A stretch of DNA of 64,000 nucleotides from JAWXBR01 sp034440235 (GTDB lineage Bacteria; Bacteroidota; Ignavibacteria; Kapaibacteriales; Kapaibacteriaceae), in contig JAWXBR010000005.1 of the NCBI GenBank assembly GCA_034440235.1, forward strand, positions 1 through 64,000. The letters run 5' to 3'. The notes below the pieces were generated by a model, which had not been told where the DNA came from, ran no database searches, and saw only the letters and a program-made list of their open reading frames with translations. A program made the translations under genes and the position numbers. Of this stretch, positions 1 through 7,702 are shown one piece after another (the first letter of the stretch is position 1; the number at the start of each line of letters is the position of its first letter).

Positions 1-449
1 ATGCCATCGTTGCCACTTATTTCTTCCTCTGCAGTTGCAGCAAACATGATGTTATGCGACAATCCCTCGTGTGTGCACAGATGCATGAACGTGGCGAGCA
101 TGGCCATCAGCGGCCCCCCAGCGTCGTTACTGCCGAGTCCGTACAGCTTGCCATCTTCGACCACACCTCCAAAAGGATCCTTCGTCCAGCCCCCTCCGAC
201 CCTTACCGTATCATGATGCGAATTCACCAGCAGGTAAGGGGCGCTGGCCATCGTTGTTCTGTGCCGAGCGACGACATTATTGCCGTAACGCTCGACTTCG
301 ACCCCACGTTCTGCTAAAAAGCCAGCAAGGATGTCGGCGGTGTTGTGTTCTTCACGCGAATACGATTGCGTCGCAATGAGACGTTGCAAGAGTTCAACGT
401 ACTCGTTCACGCTTACGTTCGCTGCATGTGCTGGGTCGTGCGGGTTCAT
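1..449 (-). CDS. argE: M20-family deacetylase, ArgE-like (3' end outside window)
   Basis: The first 149 residues of a zinc-dependent M20 peptidase or deacylase are present and the frame is still open at the window edge. Metal-site motifs are visible: NSHHDTV, then LYGLGSNDAGG with its bridging Asp, then TAEEEISG carrying the catalytic and metal Glu pair. In this family ArgE removes the acyl group from acetylornithine or acetylcitrulline. The ATG overlaps the argB stop as ATGA, so it is the last visible gene of the arginine operon. In pathways that carbamoylate acylated ornithine, this enzyme is expected to deacylate acyl-citrulline, which is inferred here. The M20 family is certain; the substrate rests on context. 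Confidence 0.85.
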   Translation of the reverse strand, partial: MNPHDPAHAANVSVNEYVELLQRLIATQSYSREEHNTADILAGFLAERGVEVERYGNNVVARHRTTMASAPYLLVNSHHDTVRVGGGWTKDPFGGVVEDGKLYGLGSNDAGGPLMAMLATFMHLCTHEGLSHNIMFAATAEEEISGNDG

Positions 450-1198
450 AGAATCTCTGTCCCCGATTCAAGCGCATCGTAGCGTGTGATGCGGACTCTC
501 TGCACTCCTCGCTCACGCGCTTGAAATGCATTTTCGAGTTTGGGCAGCATACCTTTTACAATAACTCCTTCGTTCTGTAGAGCCGCGTATTCGACACGAT
601 TGATAGATGGTATGCACGACGACTCGTCGTGAACCTCGCGTAGAACACCCTTGTGCTCGAAGGCGTAAACGAGTTCCACGTCCTGTGTTGCAGCAAGTGC
701 TATGGCAATCTCGGCCGCGATCGTGTCAGCATTTGTGTTCAGCATCGACCCTTTGCCATCATGCGAAAGCGGCGCGCATACGACACTATGGCCAGCGTTC
801 AACAATAGCATCAGAAACGCGCTATCAACACTGTCGACGTCTCCCACAAAACCGTAATCGATACCGGCAATCACGCGCCGGTGTGCACGAATGAGATTGC
901 CATCCGCCCCTGTTAATCCGACGGCATTCATACCTCTGGCCTGCAGTCCGGCGACAATGGTCTTGTTGATGAGGCCGCCATACACCATCGTAACGATGTT
1001 TAGTGTTTCTTCGCTCGTGATGCGACGTCCATCTACAACTGTCTGCTCAACACCAAGTTTTTGCGCCAGCTCTGTTGCGGTTCTGCCGCCACCATGAACG
1101 AGTACGAATGGTTGTGGACCAATTACACATTCGTCTAGGACAAATGCCAGATTCTTGGGACTGTTCACAACATTGCCGCCGATTTTGAGGACACGCAT
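446..1198 (-). CDS. argB: acetylglutamate kinase
   Basis: A 250-residue amino-acid kinase that phosphorylates the side-chain carboxylate of an N-acylglutamate, the second step of arginine synthesis. Visible motifs are the N-terminal KIGGNVV with the phosphate-binding Lys, LVHGGG in the glycine-rich loop, GLTGADG, and NTNADTIAAEIA near the nucleotide site. Length is close to the short form of the family. It lies between the carbamoyltransferase gene upstream (58 bp gap) and argE downstream (ATGA overlap). The acyl group could be acetyl or succinyl, because the carbamoyltransferase of this operon does not settle which is used. Confidence 0.93.
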   Translation of the reverse strand: MRVLKIGGNVVNSPKNLAFVLDECVIGPQPFVLVHGGGRTATELAQKLGVEQTVVDGRRITSEETLNIVTMVYGGLINKTIVAGLQARGMNAVGLTGADGNLIRAHRRVIAGIDYGFVGDVDSVDSAFLMLLLNAGHSVVCAPLSHDGKGSMLNTNADTIAAEIAIALAATQDVELVYAFEHKGVLREVHDESSCIPSINRVEYAALQNEGVIVKGMLPKLENAFQARERGVQRVRITRYDALESGTEIL

Positions 1199-1256
1199 TA
1201 CCCAACCACCCTTTCAAAGCAGGTGGGTTTTACACAACCGTTGGTTGATATGAGCA

Positions 1257-2276
1257 TCACACAAGTCCCTGCAGCATACACATGAGTACCGTTTGAGCAC
1301 TAACCACACGGTTGGCGGCTTGCTCGAGGATGACGGACTGTGGACTGTCGATTACTTCGTCGGTGACAATCATGTTGCGGCGTACAGGTAGACAGTGCAT
1401 GAAACGAGCGTTGTTTGTAAGCGCCATCTTTTCTGCGTTTACTGTCCAGTTCATGTCCTTCGATGTTATGGCGCCATAGTCGTTGTAACTCGACCAGTTC
1501 TTTGCGTACACAAAGTCAGCTCCCTCGAAGGCAGCGTTCTGATCGTACATCAACGTAGCCCCTTTCACTGCAGCACCTGAAGTACTTGCAAATGCAGACC
1601 CCTGCATGAAGCTGGGAGCAAGTTCGTAGCCTTGTGGGTGGGTGACGACGAGGTCGACGTCGGCGGCGAGCATCCATTCGACAAAGGAGTTAGCCACGGC
1701 TTGAGGGAGAGCCTTTGGGTGAGGTGCCCACGTTAGCACAACCTTCGGACGTTGAACAGTTTTGAGCGTCTCGATGGTGATGAGGTCTGCGAAGCTTTGA
1801 AGTGGATGACGCGTTGCACTTTCGAGACTGATAAAGGGTACACCTGCGTAACGCACAAACGATTCGAGTACACGTTCTTCGTAGTCTGCGTTGCGATCGG
1901 TTAAACCGGCAAACGTGCGAAGGCCAAGTATGTCGCAATACTCACCCATCACTGCCGCAGCGTCCTTAATGTGTTCTGTAGCGGCTCCATCCATAATTAC
2001 ACCGTCGCGTGTTTCAAGCGTCCAAGAATCACTACCAGCATTCAAAATCATGGTGTCCATTCCCAGCAACGATGCCGCCTTGTGCGTACTCATGCGCGTA
2101 CGCAACGATGGATTCATGAAGAGCAGGCCAAGTGTTTTGCGTGTACCAAGTGTGCTCATGCTCCATGGGTCTTTCTTTAGAGCAATTGCATCGGACAAAG
2201 CACGCTCAAGTCCAGCACTCTGGTCAGCGATAGCGTAGGCTTGAATGATGTCGTGTACAGAGGTAAATCTATTCAT
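1257..2276 (-). CDS. argF': N-acyl-L-ornithine carbamoyltransferase (ArgF')
   Basis: A transcarbamylase of the acetyl-/succinylornithine type, not classical ornithine carbamoyltransferase. Visible are the carbamoyl-phosphate loop (MNPSLRTRMSTHKAA), the TRHPLQSFADL block, HCLPVRRNMIVTD and a long acyl-binding region. It would convert acyl-ornithine to acyl-citrulline in the cytoplasm. The ATG at 2276 (MNRFTSVHD) was chosen because the family starts with a similar M-K/N-x-F-T; an in-frame TTG directly after the argC stop would add 13 residues. At the position that from memory is Glu in acetyl-specific and Pro in succinyl-specific enzymes, this protein has Thr100, followed by Glu-His. Acyl specificity is therefore open. 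Confidence 0.92.
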   Translation of the reverse strand: MNRFTSVHDIIQAYAIADQSAGLERALSDAIALKKDPWSMSTLGTRKTLGLLFMNPSLRTRMSTHKAASLLGMDTMILNAGSDSWTLETRDGVIMDGAATEHIKDAAAVMGEYCDILGLRTFAGLTDRNADYEERVLESFVRYAGVPFISLESATRHPLQSFADLITIETLKTVQRPKVVLTWAPHPKALPQAVANSFVEWMLAADVDLVVTHPQGYELAPSFMQGSAFASTSGAAVKGATLMYDQNAAFEGADFVYAKNWSSYNDYGAITSKDMNWTVNAEKMALTNNARFMHCLPVRRNMIVTDEVIDSPQSVILEQAANRVVSAQTVLMCMLQGLV

Positions 2277-2315
2277 TCGGACACCAATATTTGTTCGTTC
2301 AGCATTCTCATTCAA

Positions 2316-3269
2316 TTAATACGCAGATGGTTTGAGGAGAAGTCCGTCTGTTTCGTCGAATCCGTACATCAGATTTATGTTCTGTATGGCCTGACCCGAT
2401 GCGCCTTTCAGGAGGTTGTCGATAACGCTGACAACAAGCAGATGATTGCCTTGTTTATGAATGCCGATGAGACATTTGTTCGTGCCGACAACGCGCTTCA
2501 CATCCGGTATGTCGTCTACGATGTGCGTAAACGGATGTCCATCGTACCGTCTGCGGTACAGTTCAAGAGCCTGTTCCTGCGACAAGTCGGATTGCATAAC
2601 ACATGAAGCAAGTATGCCACGTGTCCAGCTTCCGCGCATCGGCACTAGCACAATGTTTGTGTCGCCAAGTACAGCGCTAATTTCGGGCAGATGTTGATGA
2701 TCGAATGGTTTGTACACGCCGACGTTGTTTGCACGCCATGAGTAGTGTGTTGTATCTGTGGGTGACTGACCCGCACCTGTCGATCCAGTAAGTGCTGTAA
2801 CGTGCACATCGCCTTCAATTTTGCCGGCAAGGGGCAGCAGTGCTAGTTCGATTGTTGTGGCAAAACAGCCAGGATTTGCGACACGGGTTGCAGAGCGCAA
2901 CTTTTCGCGGTTTAGCTCAGGAAGCCCGTACAACCAAGTAGAATCGGACCTGTGGTCTATAGATAAATCGATCACAATGGTCGTTTTTGCGACACTGGTT
3001 TCTTGCATCCAGATTTTTGACTTGCCATGTCCCTGACACAAGAAAATCACATCGGCGTTACTGACTTCCTTCGCTTTTGCAAGGTCGTCTGCAAACAGTA
3101 ACGATGTCTCTCCTGCCAGGTCTGGATGCGCACTTGCAACAGGACGACCGGCGTGCGACTCACTCACAGCAGTAATGCGCGACTCCCCCACTGCAGGATG
3201 ACGCAACAACAGTCTGATGAGCTCACCGCCTGTATACCCCGCAGCACCGATTATTGCAATGTTTATCAT
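2316..3269 (-). CDS. argC: N-acetyl-gamma-glutamyl-phosphate reductase
   Basis: A 317-residue NADPH-dependent reductase that makes the N-acylglutamate semialdehyde. The N terminus has the Rossmann signature IIGAAGYTGGELIRLL. The catalytic cysteine is Cys135 in ANPGCFATTIE, followed by the conserved GSTGAGQSP and HQHLPEI segments. Length and motif order are those of the short bacterial ArgC. It overlaps the end of argG by ATGA, which suggests translational coupling, and is followed by the carbamoyltransferase gene. Confidence 0.95.
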   Translation of the reverse strand: MINIAIIGAAGYTGGELIRLLLRHPAVGESRITAVSESHAGRPVASAHPDLAGETSLLFADDLAKAKEVSNADVIFLCQGHGKSKIWMQETSVAKTTIVIDLSIDHRSDSTWLYGLPELNREKLRSATRVANPGCFATTIELALLPLAGKIEGDVHVTALTGSTGAGQSPTDTTHYSWRANNVGVYKPFDHQHLPEISAVLGDTNIVLVPMRGSWTRGILASCVMQSDLSQEQALELYRRRYDGHPFTHIVDDIPDVKRVVGTNKCLIGIHKQGNHLLVVSVIDNLLKGASGQAIQNINLMYGFDETDGLLLKPSAY

Positions 3270-4630
3270 TTGTCCACCGAGGAATTTGAGTTCTCAGACA
3301 ATACCTCAGGTGTACTCGATACCGACCGATCAATCATCGATACCGATCGATTAATCATTGTCGAGACTGCAGCAATCGATGCAAAGCCTTTTGCATCATC
3401 ACCGGTAAATGCTCGATTCATCTCACCATAGGTGGCGAACGTCGAGCGCATCATGTCGTGTAGTGAAGAGAGGCCAAGGACAGAAAATGTTAGGGGGCTC
3501 AAGGCAAGGTCGACAGTGCCTGTAACGTTGCGTTGTGTTTCGTTGAAAAACGCTTCAATGCTACGCATTGCGGGCTCGAGGAATTGTCCCTCGTGTAGAA
3601 GCTGTCCGTACCACATAGACAACTGATCTTTTAGATTCAACTGCCACTTCGTTAACACATGCTTTTCGAGCGCATGGTGTGCCTTGATCATCATGAGAGC
3701 TGCAGGAGCTTCAAAAGCAACGCGACCTTTTATTCCAATAATCGTATCACCGACGTGCATATCACGTCCGATGCCATACGACGCACCAATGTCATTCAGC
3801 GCACGAATGCATGCAACAGCATCCATGCGAACATCATCGAGCGAACAAGGTTGTCCGTTTTCGAATCCAATTCGTAACGTCTGACTACCAGTATGCTTTT
3901 GTTGCAGTCTCGTGTTGCGACCAGTGGTCTCGTTTGCGTTGTCTGCGTTGTTTGCGTTGTTTGCGTTGTCTGCGTTGTTTGCGTTGTTTGCGTTGTTTGC
4001 GCGTAGCTCGATCATCGCATTCGACGGCCACACATCATCGGGCAATGGAAGGTTCGAGATTAAGGTCTCCTTGCCCCCTATCGTCGTGCCCCATATCCCC
4101 TGATTAATCGAGTAATTCGATTTTGTCCAATCGCCTTGAACACCATGCGACGTCAGGTAGGCTATTTCGTCCTCGCGCGACAGGCGCTGGTCGCGAATGG
4201 GTGTGAGGACTGTAATGTCCGGACACAATATTCGAAAAATCACATCGAAACGAATCTGGTCGTTACCCGCACCTGTGCTGCCATGCGCAAGGTGTGTTGC
4301 CCCAATTGCAAGAGCATGTTCAGCAATTGCAATTGCTTGAATGCAGCGTTCAGCGCTAACGGAAAGCGGATATGTTGCATTCTTTAGAATGTTGCCTGCA
4401 ATGCAATGACGAAGGACCTTGTCATACAACTCTTGTGTGCGATCGAGTGCTGTGTGCGACGACACCTTACATGCATGAGCTCGTGCTTCGATGCGAGCGA
4501 GATCGTCTGAACTAAAGCCGCCCGTGTCGACAATTACAGAGTGTACATCCATGCCAAGGTCAACAGCCAAATACCGTGCGCAGTACGACGTGTCGAGTCC
4601 GCCACTAAACGCAAGAAGAACTTTGTTCAT
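3266..4630 (-). CDS. argG: argininosuccinate synthase
   Basis: Joins citrulline and aspartate using ATP. The P-loop-like LLAFSGGLDTSYC begins seven residues after the chosen ATG at 4630, which overlaps the upstream acetyltransferase stop as ATGA; a longer in-frame start at 4723 would only read back into that gene. HLAHGSTGAGNDQIRF and GIWGTTIGG are also visible. Two oddities: an inserted Asn/Ala tract encoded by nearly eight copies of a 9-bp unit (3932-4001), and a C-terminal duplicated seven-residue unit (3317-3358). Both lie outside the recognisable catalytic motifs. The enzyme is probably functional, because the frame and all motifs are intact. Confidence 0.94.
   Translation of the reverse strand: MNKVLLAFSGGLDTSYCARYLAVDLGMDVHSVIVDTGGFSSDDLARIEARAHACKVSSHTALDRTQELYDKVLRHCIAGNILKNATYPLSVSAERCIQAIAIAEHALAIGATHLAHGSTGAGNDQIRFDVIFRILCPDITVLTPIRDQRLSREDEIAYLTSHGVQGDWTKSNYSINQGIWGTTIGGKETLISNLPLPDDVWPSNAMIELRANNANNANNADNANNANNADNANETTGRNTRLQQKHTGSQTLRIGFENGQPCSLDDVRMDAVACIRALNDIGASYGIGRDMHVGDTIIGIKGRVAFEAPAALMMIKAHHALEKHVLTKWQLNLKDQLSMWYGQLLHEGQFLEPAMRSIEAFFNETQRNVTGTVDLALSPLTFSVLGLSSLHDMMRSTFATYGEMNRAFTGDDAKGFASIAAVSTMINRSVSMIDRSVSSTPEVLSENSNSSVDK
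3317..3358. repeat. 21-bp tandem duplication at the 3' end of argG
   Basis: Two adjacent 21-bp units differ at two positions (CGATACCGACCGATCAATCA against CGATACCGATCGATTAATCA, each followed by T). They encode two seven-residue units, MINRSVS and MIDRSVS, in the C-terminal extension of ArgG. Confidence 0.9.
3932..4001. repeat. 9-bp in-frame tandem repeat inside argG
   Basis: The plus strand shows about 7.8 copies of GTTTGCGTT, two of them with the variant GTCTGCGTT. On the argG strand this encodes repeating Asn-Ala-Asn, with Asp in the variant units. The period is a multiple of three, so copy-number change would keep the frame. Confidence 0.95.
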
Positions 4631-5187
4631 ACCAGGTCTTTCGGATCGGCAAGCATAGCAGTACACAAGCACATTTTGCGTTCGGTGCGCTGTAGAATGT
4701 CGTAGTTCGGACAGCTCTGACAACCGCTCCAGAACTCCTCGTCTTGTGTTAACTCGTTAAAGTGAACGGCACGATACCCCAGCTCGCTGTTGATTTTCAT
4801 AACAGCAGCACTTGTCGTTATTCCGAAGACTTTTGCGTCGGGATACTTCGAGCGAAGTAAGTCGAATGCAACTTTCTTGATACGTCGAGCAAGGTTTAGT
4901 TTACGAAAGCGAGGCACCACGATGAGTCCAGAGTTCGCCACATAACGTCCGTGCTCCCACGTTTCGATATAGCAGAATCCCGCGAACACGCCATCTTCTG
5001 CTACTGCGATGATGGCTTTGCCTTCGCGCATTTTGCTGACGATGTATTCGGGTGTACGTCGGGCTATGCCCGTGCCGCGCTGTTGCGCTGCGTCAAAAAT
5101 TGCATCGACAATTGCTTGCGCGTACTGCTCATGGAGTTCGTCGGCAACGGAGATCGTAATCTCCAGGGTTGAGATTTCTTGGGTCAT
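4627..5187 (-). CDS. GNAT acetyltransferase, candidate stand-alone glutamate N-acyltransferase
   Basis: A single GNAT domain (186 residues from the ATG at 5187; an in-frame ATG at 5232 would add 15 poorly convincing residues). The acetyl-CoA region is around IVVPRFRKLNLARRIKK, and a Cys-rich C terminus (CQSC, then CLC) follows. As first gene of the arginine operon it probably supplies the acylglutamate synthase step that ArgA performs elsewhere. That role is inferred from position; the fold is evident from the sequence. The four cysteines in C-x2-C-x13-C-x-C spacing could bind a metal. It overlaps argG by ATGA. Confidence 0.8.
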   Translation of the reverse strand: MTQEISTLEITISVADELHEQYAQAIVDAIFDAAQQRGTGIARRTPEYIVSKMREGKAIIAVAEDGVFAGFCYIETWEHGRYVANSGLIVVPRFRKLNLARRIKKVAFDLLRSKYPDAKVFGITTSAAVMKINSELGYRAVHFNELTQDEEFWSGCQSCPNYDILQRTERKMCLCTAMLADPKDLV

Positions 5188-5237
5188 TAGCGAATGAATG
5201 TGATTAGCGTTGCATTGCACAGATGTGTACAACGTGG

Positions 5238-5412
5238 CGCCGGTCTTTGTAAGGAAGTGTCGGGGAAGTCGCGGTCGGCGGACGCAAAAAGCTCGCGCGT
5301 CGGTCGAGGGGGCTTCGCTGCAGGGAGGTTAGTTCGTAAGGGGCGCTAAGGGGCCACCGACGATCCACCGGGTTTCCCGCAGCGGAAGTCGTCGTCGGTC
5401 AGAACTATATGG
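5238..5412 (-). promoter_or_regulatory. GC-rich structured leader upstream of the arginine operon
   Basis: About 175 bases just upstream of the first arginine gene are clearly richer in G+C than the surroundings and hold nested inverted repeats. One 7-bp perfect arm pair is CCGACGA (5357-5363) with TCGTCGG (5392-5398), enclosing a second imperfect hairpin around GGGTTTCCCGCAGCGGAA. No known riboswitch was recognised and no ORF fits. A leader-RNA role is inferred from position only. Confidence 0.35.
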
Positions 5413-5487
5413 TTGCATGTGCAGCATTGATAGGTCGCAAATATCGCTAAAAGTCAGGGATGTGCAACCGGTTATGCTCGAATGATA

Positions 5488-5529
5488 TTGTGGCGTATGT
5501 TACCTCAGTTGTGGCGTATGTCACCTCAG
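5488..5529. repeat. 21-bp tandem duplication
   Basis: Two adjacent 21-bp copies (TTGTGGCGTATGTTACCTCA plus G, then the same with C for T at one site) lie just before the signal-peptide start of the decayed gene at 5551. Bases 5188-5550 carry no gene that can be supported. Confidence 0.85.
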
Positions 5530-5550
5530 TTTCACACGTAGAGGCCTACA

Positions 5551-6212
5551 ATGCCAATTCTTATCGTGCTCATTCTGCTCCTTCAGCTTGCCATGGCATC
5601 TGTATTATCAGGCCAGGTCCCTGTACAACTCATACAGACAACTCGTTCCCCAATTCTGATGTACCAGACCAATGTAGGTCTAACAGCGTTCGATTGGCGT
5701 ATGGCGGGAAGGTGGACCTTGTAGATTTCTTCAATAGACTTGTTGGAGTAACCTACAACGCGTACACTGGAGCCTCTTGGTGTGCTCAGGAAGATTCGAT
5801 TCATGTTGTAACGATTGACATTCTTCCATCCGATAGTTATCTAACGTTTTTTAATGACTTAGACCTGTCAAGATATGAACGTCCCGATACGGCAAATTTT
5901 GGTTTTCCTCATTGACTTAAGTTTCGACAACAGCTAACAGTTTCTATAGATGGAGCTCTACAGGAACTACGCCACCAACTGCATATAAGAACGATTGTAG
6001 TGATCGTATCCGAACCAGACCAGATCTGGATATCGTAACGTTTTGGCGCGACGACGATCCTGTAGGTAGCAATGTTGGAGTGATGGGAATTGCCTTTATA
6101 CAGCACGCAGAAGACATCGAGTCACATCACTGACCTAACTAGTGGTAGGTATCAGTTTGTTTTTTCAGCGCTTAATGGCGTGACTAGTTATCCCCTTCTC
6201 GTTGTTCGATAG
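5551..6212 (+). pseudogene. decayed T9SS-secreted protein gene
   Basis: Coding-like segments lie in changing frames. An ATG at 5551 opens a good signal peptide (MPILIVLILLLQLAMASVLS) that stops at 5724. A second frame carries VDFFNRLVGVTYNAYTG onward to a stop at 5915. A third frame holds RPDLDIVTFWRDDDPVG to about 6130. The last piece (LTSGRYQFVFSALNG ... PLLVVR, stop at 6212) looks like the end of a T9SS sorting tail. At least three frameshifts would be needed to rejoin them, so the gene is dead unless the assembly is wrong. Function of the body is not recognised. Confidence 0.65.
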
Positions 6213-6214
6213 CA

Positions 6215-6240
6215 GCCTGGTCCGGGTAAACGGACCAGGC
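6215..6240. terminator. hairpin between convergent genes
   Basis: A perfect 10-bp inverted repeat, GCCTGGTCCG / CGGACCAGGC, with a 6-base loop sits between the decayed plus-strand gene and the esterase gene that ends at 6253 on the minus strand. There is no T run, so a terminator role for one or both directions is likely but not certain. Confidence 0.6.
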
Positions 6241-6252
6241 ATACTAGTTGCA

Positions 6253-7482
6253 TTAGTGCACAATTAGTCCGTGCGTATACGCTGTCCGTCCCTGCTCCGC
6301 GTGCAGTACCACGTAGTAGCTGCCCGCTGGCAATGTCGGCAACGGTATGCGTAGCTCTCCGCTCACAGTGCCCACAAATGGCTGGGCAACGACACGGCCC
6401 ATGATGTCGACGATACGAAGCGTGGCGTATCCGCTCGCTCCGCTCACGACAATTATCGACGCTGATGTTGCTGGGTTTGGGTACACTGCGAGCAGCGCGC
6501 CATTACCCTGCACACTATTCGAATTGTTTGTATTGGGTGCGTTGCTATACTCATTTACAGATGTAGTGGCACTGTCGTCAACGAGACCAGCTAATTCATC
6601 TGCGAAAAACGTAAAACAGCTATCCAACAACACGGCATTGCCATCAAGGGTGTGTCCCGCCCCTTCAAACAGTTGCATCGCATTATAGATGCCCAGATTC
6701 TGTGCACGATTTGTGAGCGGCACAGCACCGCAGAGTTCGAAGCCAAACTTGCTCGGCCCACACAAATAAGGCACGGTCTTATCGTCTGTGCCATGAATGG
6801 CAATAATCGGAGGATCGCCGGCATCGATGTTCATCGTATCGGTTACGGCACCCCAGCACACAACCAGGGCATGTACACGACTCGACACACCAGGTGTACC
6901 ACTTGTCCCTTCAGCAGTACCCACGGCCGGGTCTACATACGCAGGAATCTCGTCATCTTGCAACACACTTGCCTGCATAATGGCAAAGCCCCCTGCCGAA
7001 GTGCCCACAAGAAAAATCATGCTTGTATCGATGCCATACGTCACAGCCATGCTGCGCATAAATCGCACAGACGCACGCACATCTTGTCCGGCCCGCAGAC
7101 TCGCCTCCCACATCGGCTTCGCCTCTAGCTTACTCGTCGTGCCCAATCTGTATTCAATCGACACTGCAACGAAGCCGCGCTTCGCTAGATCTGTCCCCCA
7201 CGTCTGCATACTCTCGCCCGCCTTGCCTCCACCCGTAAAGCCACCACCATGCACCATAATGATAAGGGGCCGAAGGGGGCGCGTATCGCCAACAGGCGCG
7301 TACACATCAAGCACGAGATCTGTCGACACACCTACATAATCCAGCGCATTCCCATACTTGATGTCACGCGTTACATCGACTTCCGAAAACACTTCATCGA
7401 AAAAACGCTGCGCATACATCACCTGTGCTTGTGCGCATAACACCACACACATCACAGCAACAACAACAGTTGAACTTTTCAT
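6253..7482 (-). CDS. secreted alpha/beta-hydrolase esterase with T9SS sorting tail
   Basis: A 409-residue protein with signal peptide (MKSSTVVVAVMCVVLCAQAQ), an alpha/beta-hydrolase domain and a C-terminal T9SS tail. The oxyanion motif HGGGF is at 78-82, the nucleophile Ser162 in GTSAGG, an acidic candidate in HGTDDK (233-234) and the catalytic His277 in GAGHTLD. This layout resembles the HSL/carboxylesterase-like lipase group. The tail begins LAVYPNPATSA and ends in GLIVH, so the enzyme should be exported and attached to or released from the outer surface. Start 7482 is preceded by AGGAG nine bases upstream; the longer ATG at 7506 is unlikely. Substrate unknown. Confidence 0.85.
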   Translation of the reverse strand: MKSSTVVVAVMCVVLCAQAQVMYAQRFFDEVFSEVDVTRDIKYGNALDYVGVSTDLVLDVYAPVGDTRPLRPLIIMVHGGGFTGGGKAGESMQTWGTDLAKRGFVAVSIEYRLGTTSKLEAKPMWEASLRAGQDVRASVRFMRSMAVTYGIDTSMIFLVGTSAGGFAIMQASVLQDDEIPAYVDPAVGTAEGTSGTPGVSSRVHALVVCWGAVTDTMNIDAGDPPIIAIHGTDDKTVPYLCGPSKFGFELCGAVPLTNRAQNLGIYNAMQLFEGAGHTLDGNAVLLDSCFTFFADELAGLVDDSATTSVNEYSNAPNTNNSNSVQGNGALLAVYPNPATSASIIVVSGASGYATLRIVDIMGRVVAQPFVGTVSGELRIPLPTLPAGSYYVVLHAEQGRTAYTHGLIVH

Positions 7483-7702
7483 CTCCGTCTCCTCACACAT
7501 TGTCAAAAAAAATTATTGAAGTCGAGCGCTGGGTGTTACGAAATGCGCGAGAGGATTAACGTGTTGTGGTAATATTTTTTTTACTCTAGAACGAATGTAG
7601 ACGGCTTAAAAAAGGCTGTAACGAATTGTTAACTGGTCGATTCTTAAAGGTTGCCGTAACGATCTGGCATTTGATCTGTTACCATCTCTTGCATATCTTA
7701 AG

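Noticed and set aside
3932..4001. Possible CRISPR-like repeat array
   Set aside because: The 9-bp units are directly abutting with no spacers and are in frame inside argG.
4627..4723. Extended argG start giving 485 residues
   Set aside because: The extra 31 residues are only an alternative reading of the acetyltransferase 3' end; the P-loop begins right after the ATG at 4630.
5460..5915. A 151-codon plus-strand open frame
   Set aside because: Its front lacks any signal or start context and the conserved-looking pieces before and after lie in other frames. It is part of the decayed T9SS gene.
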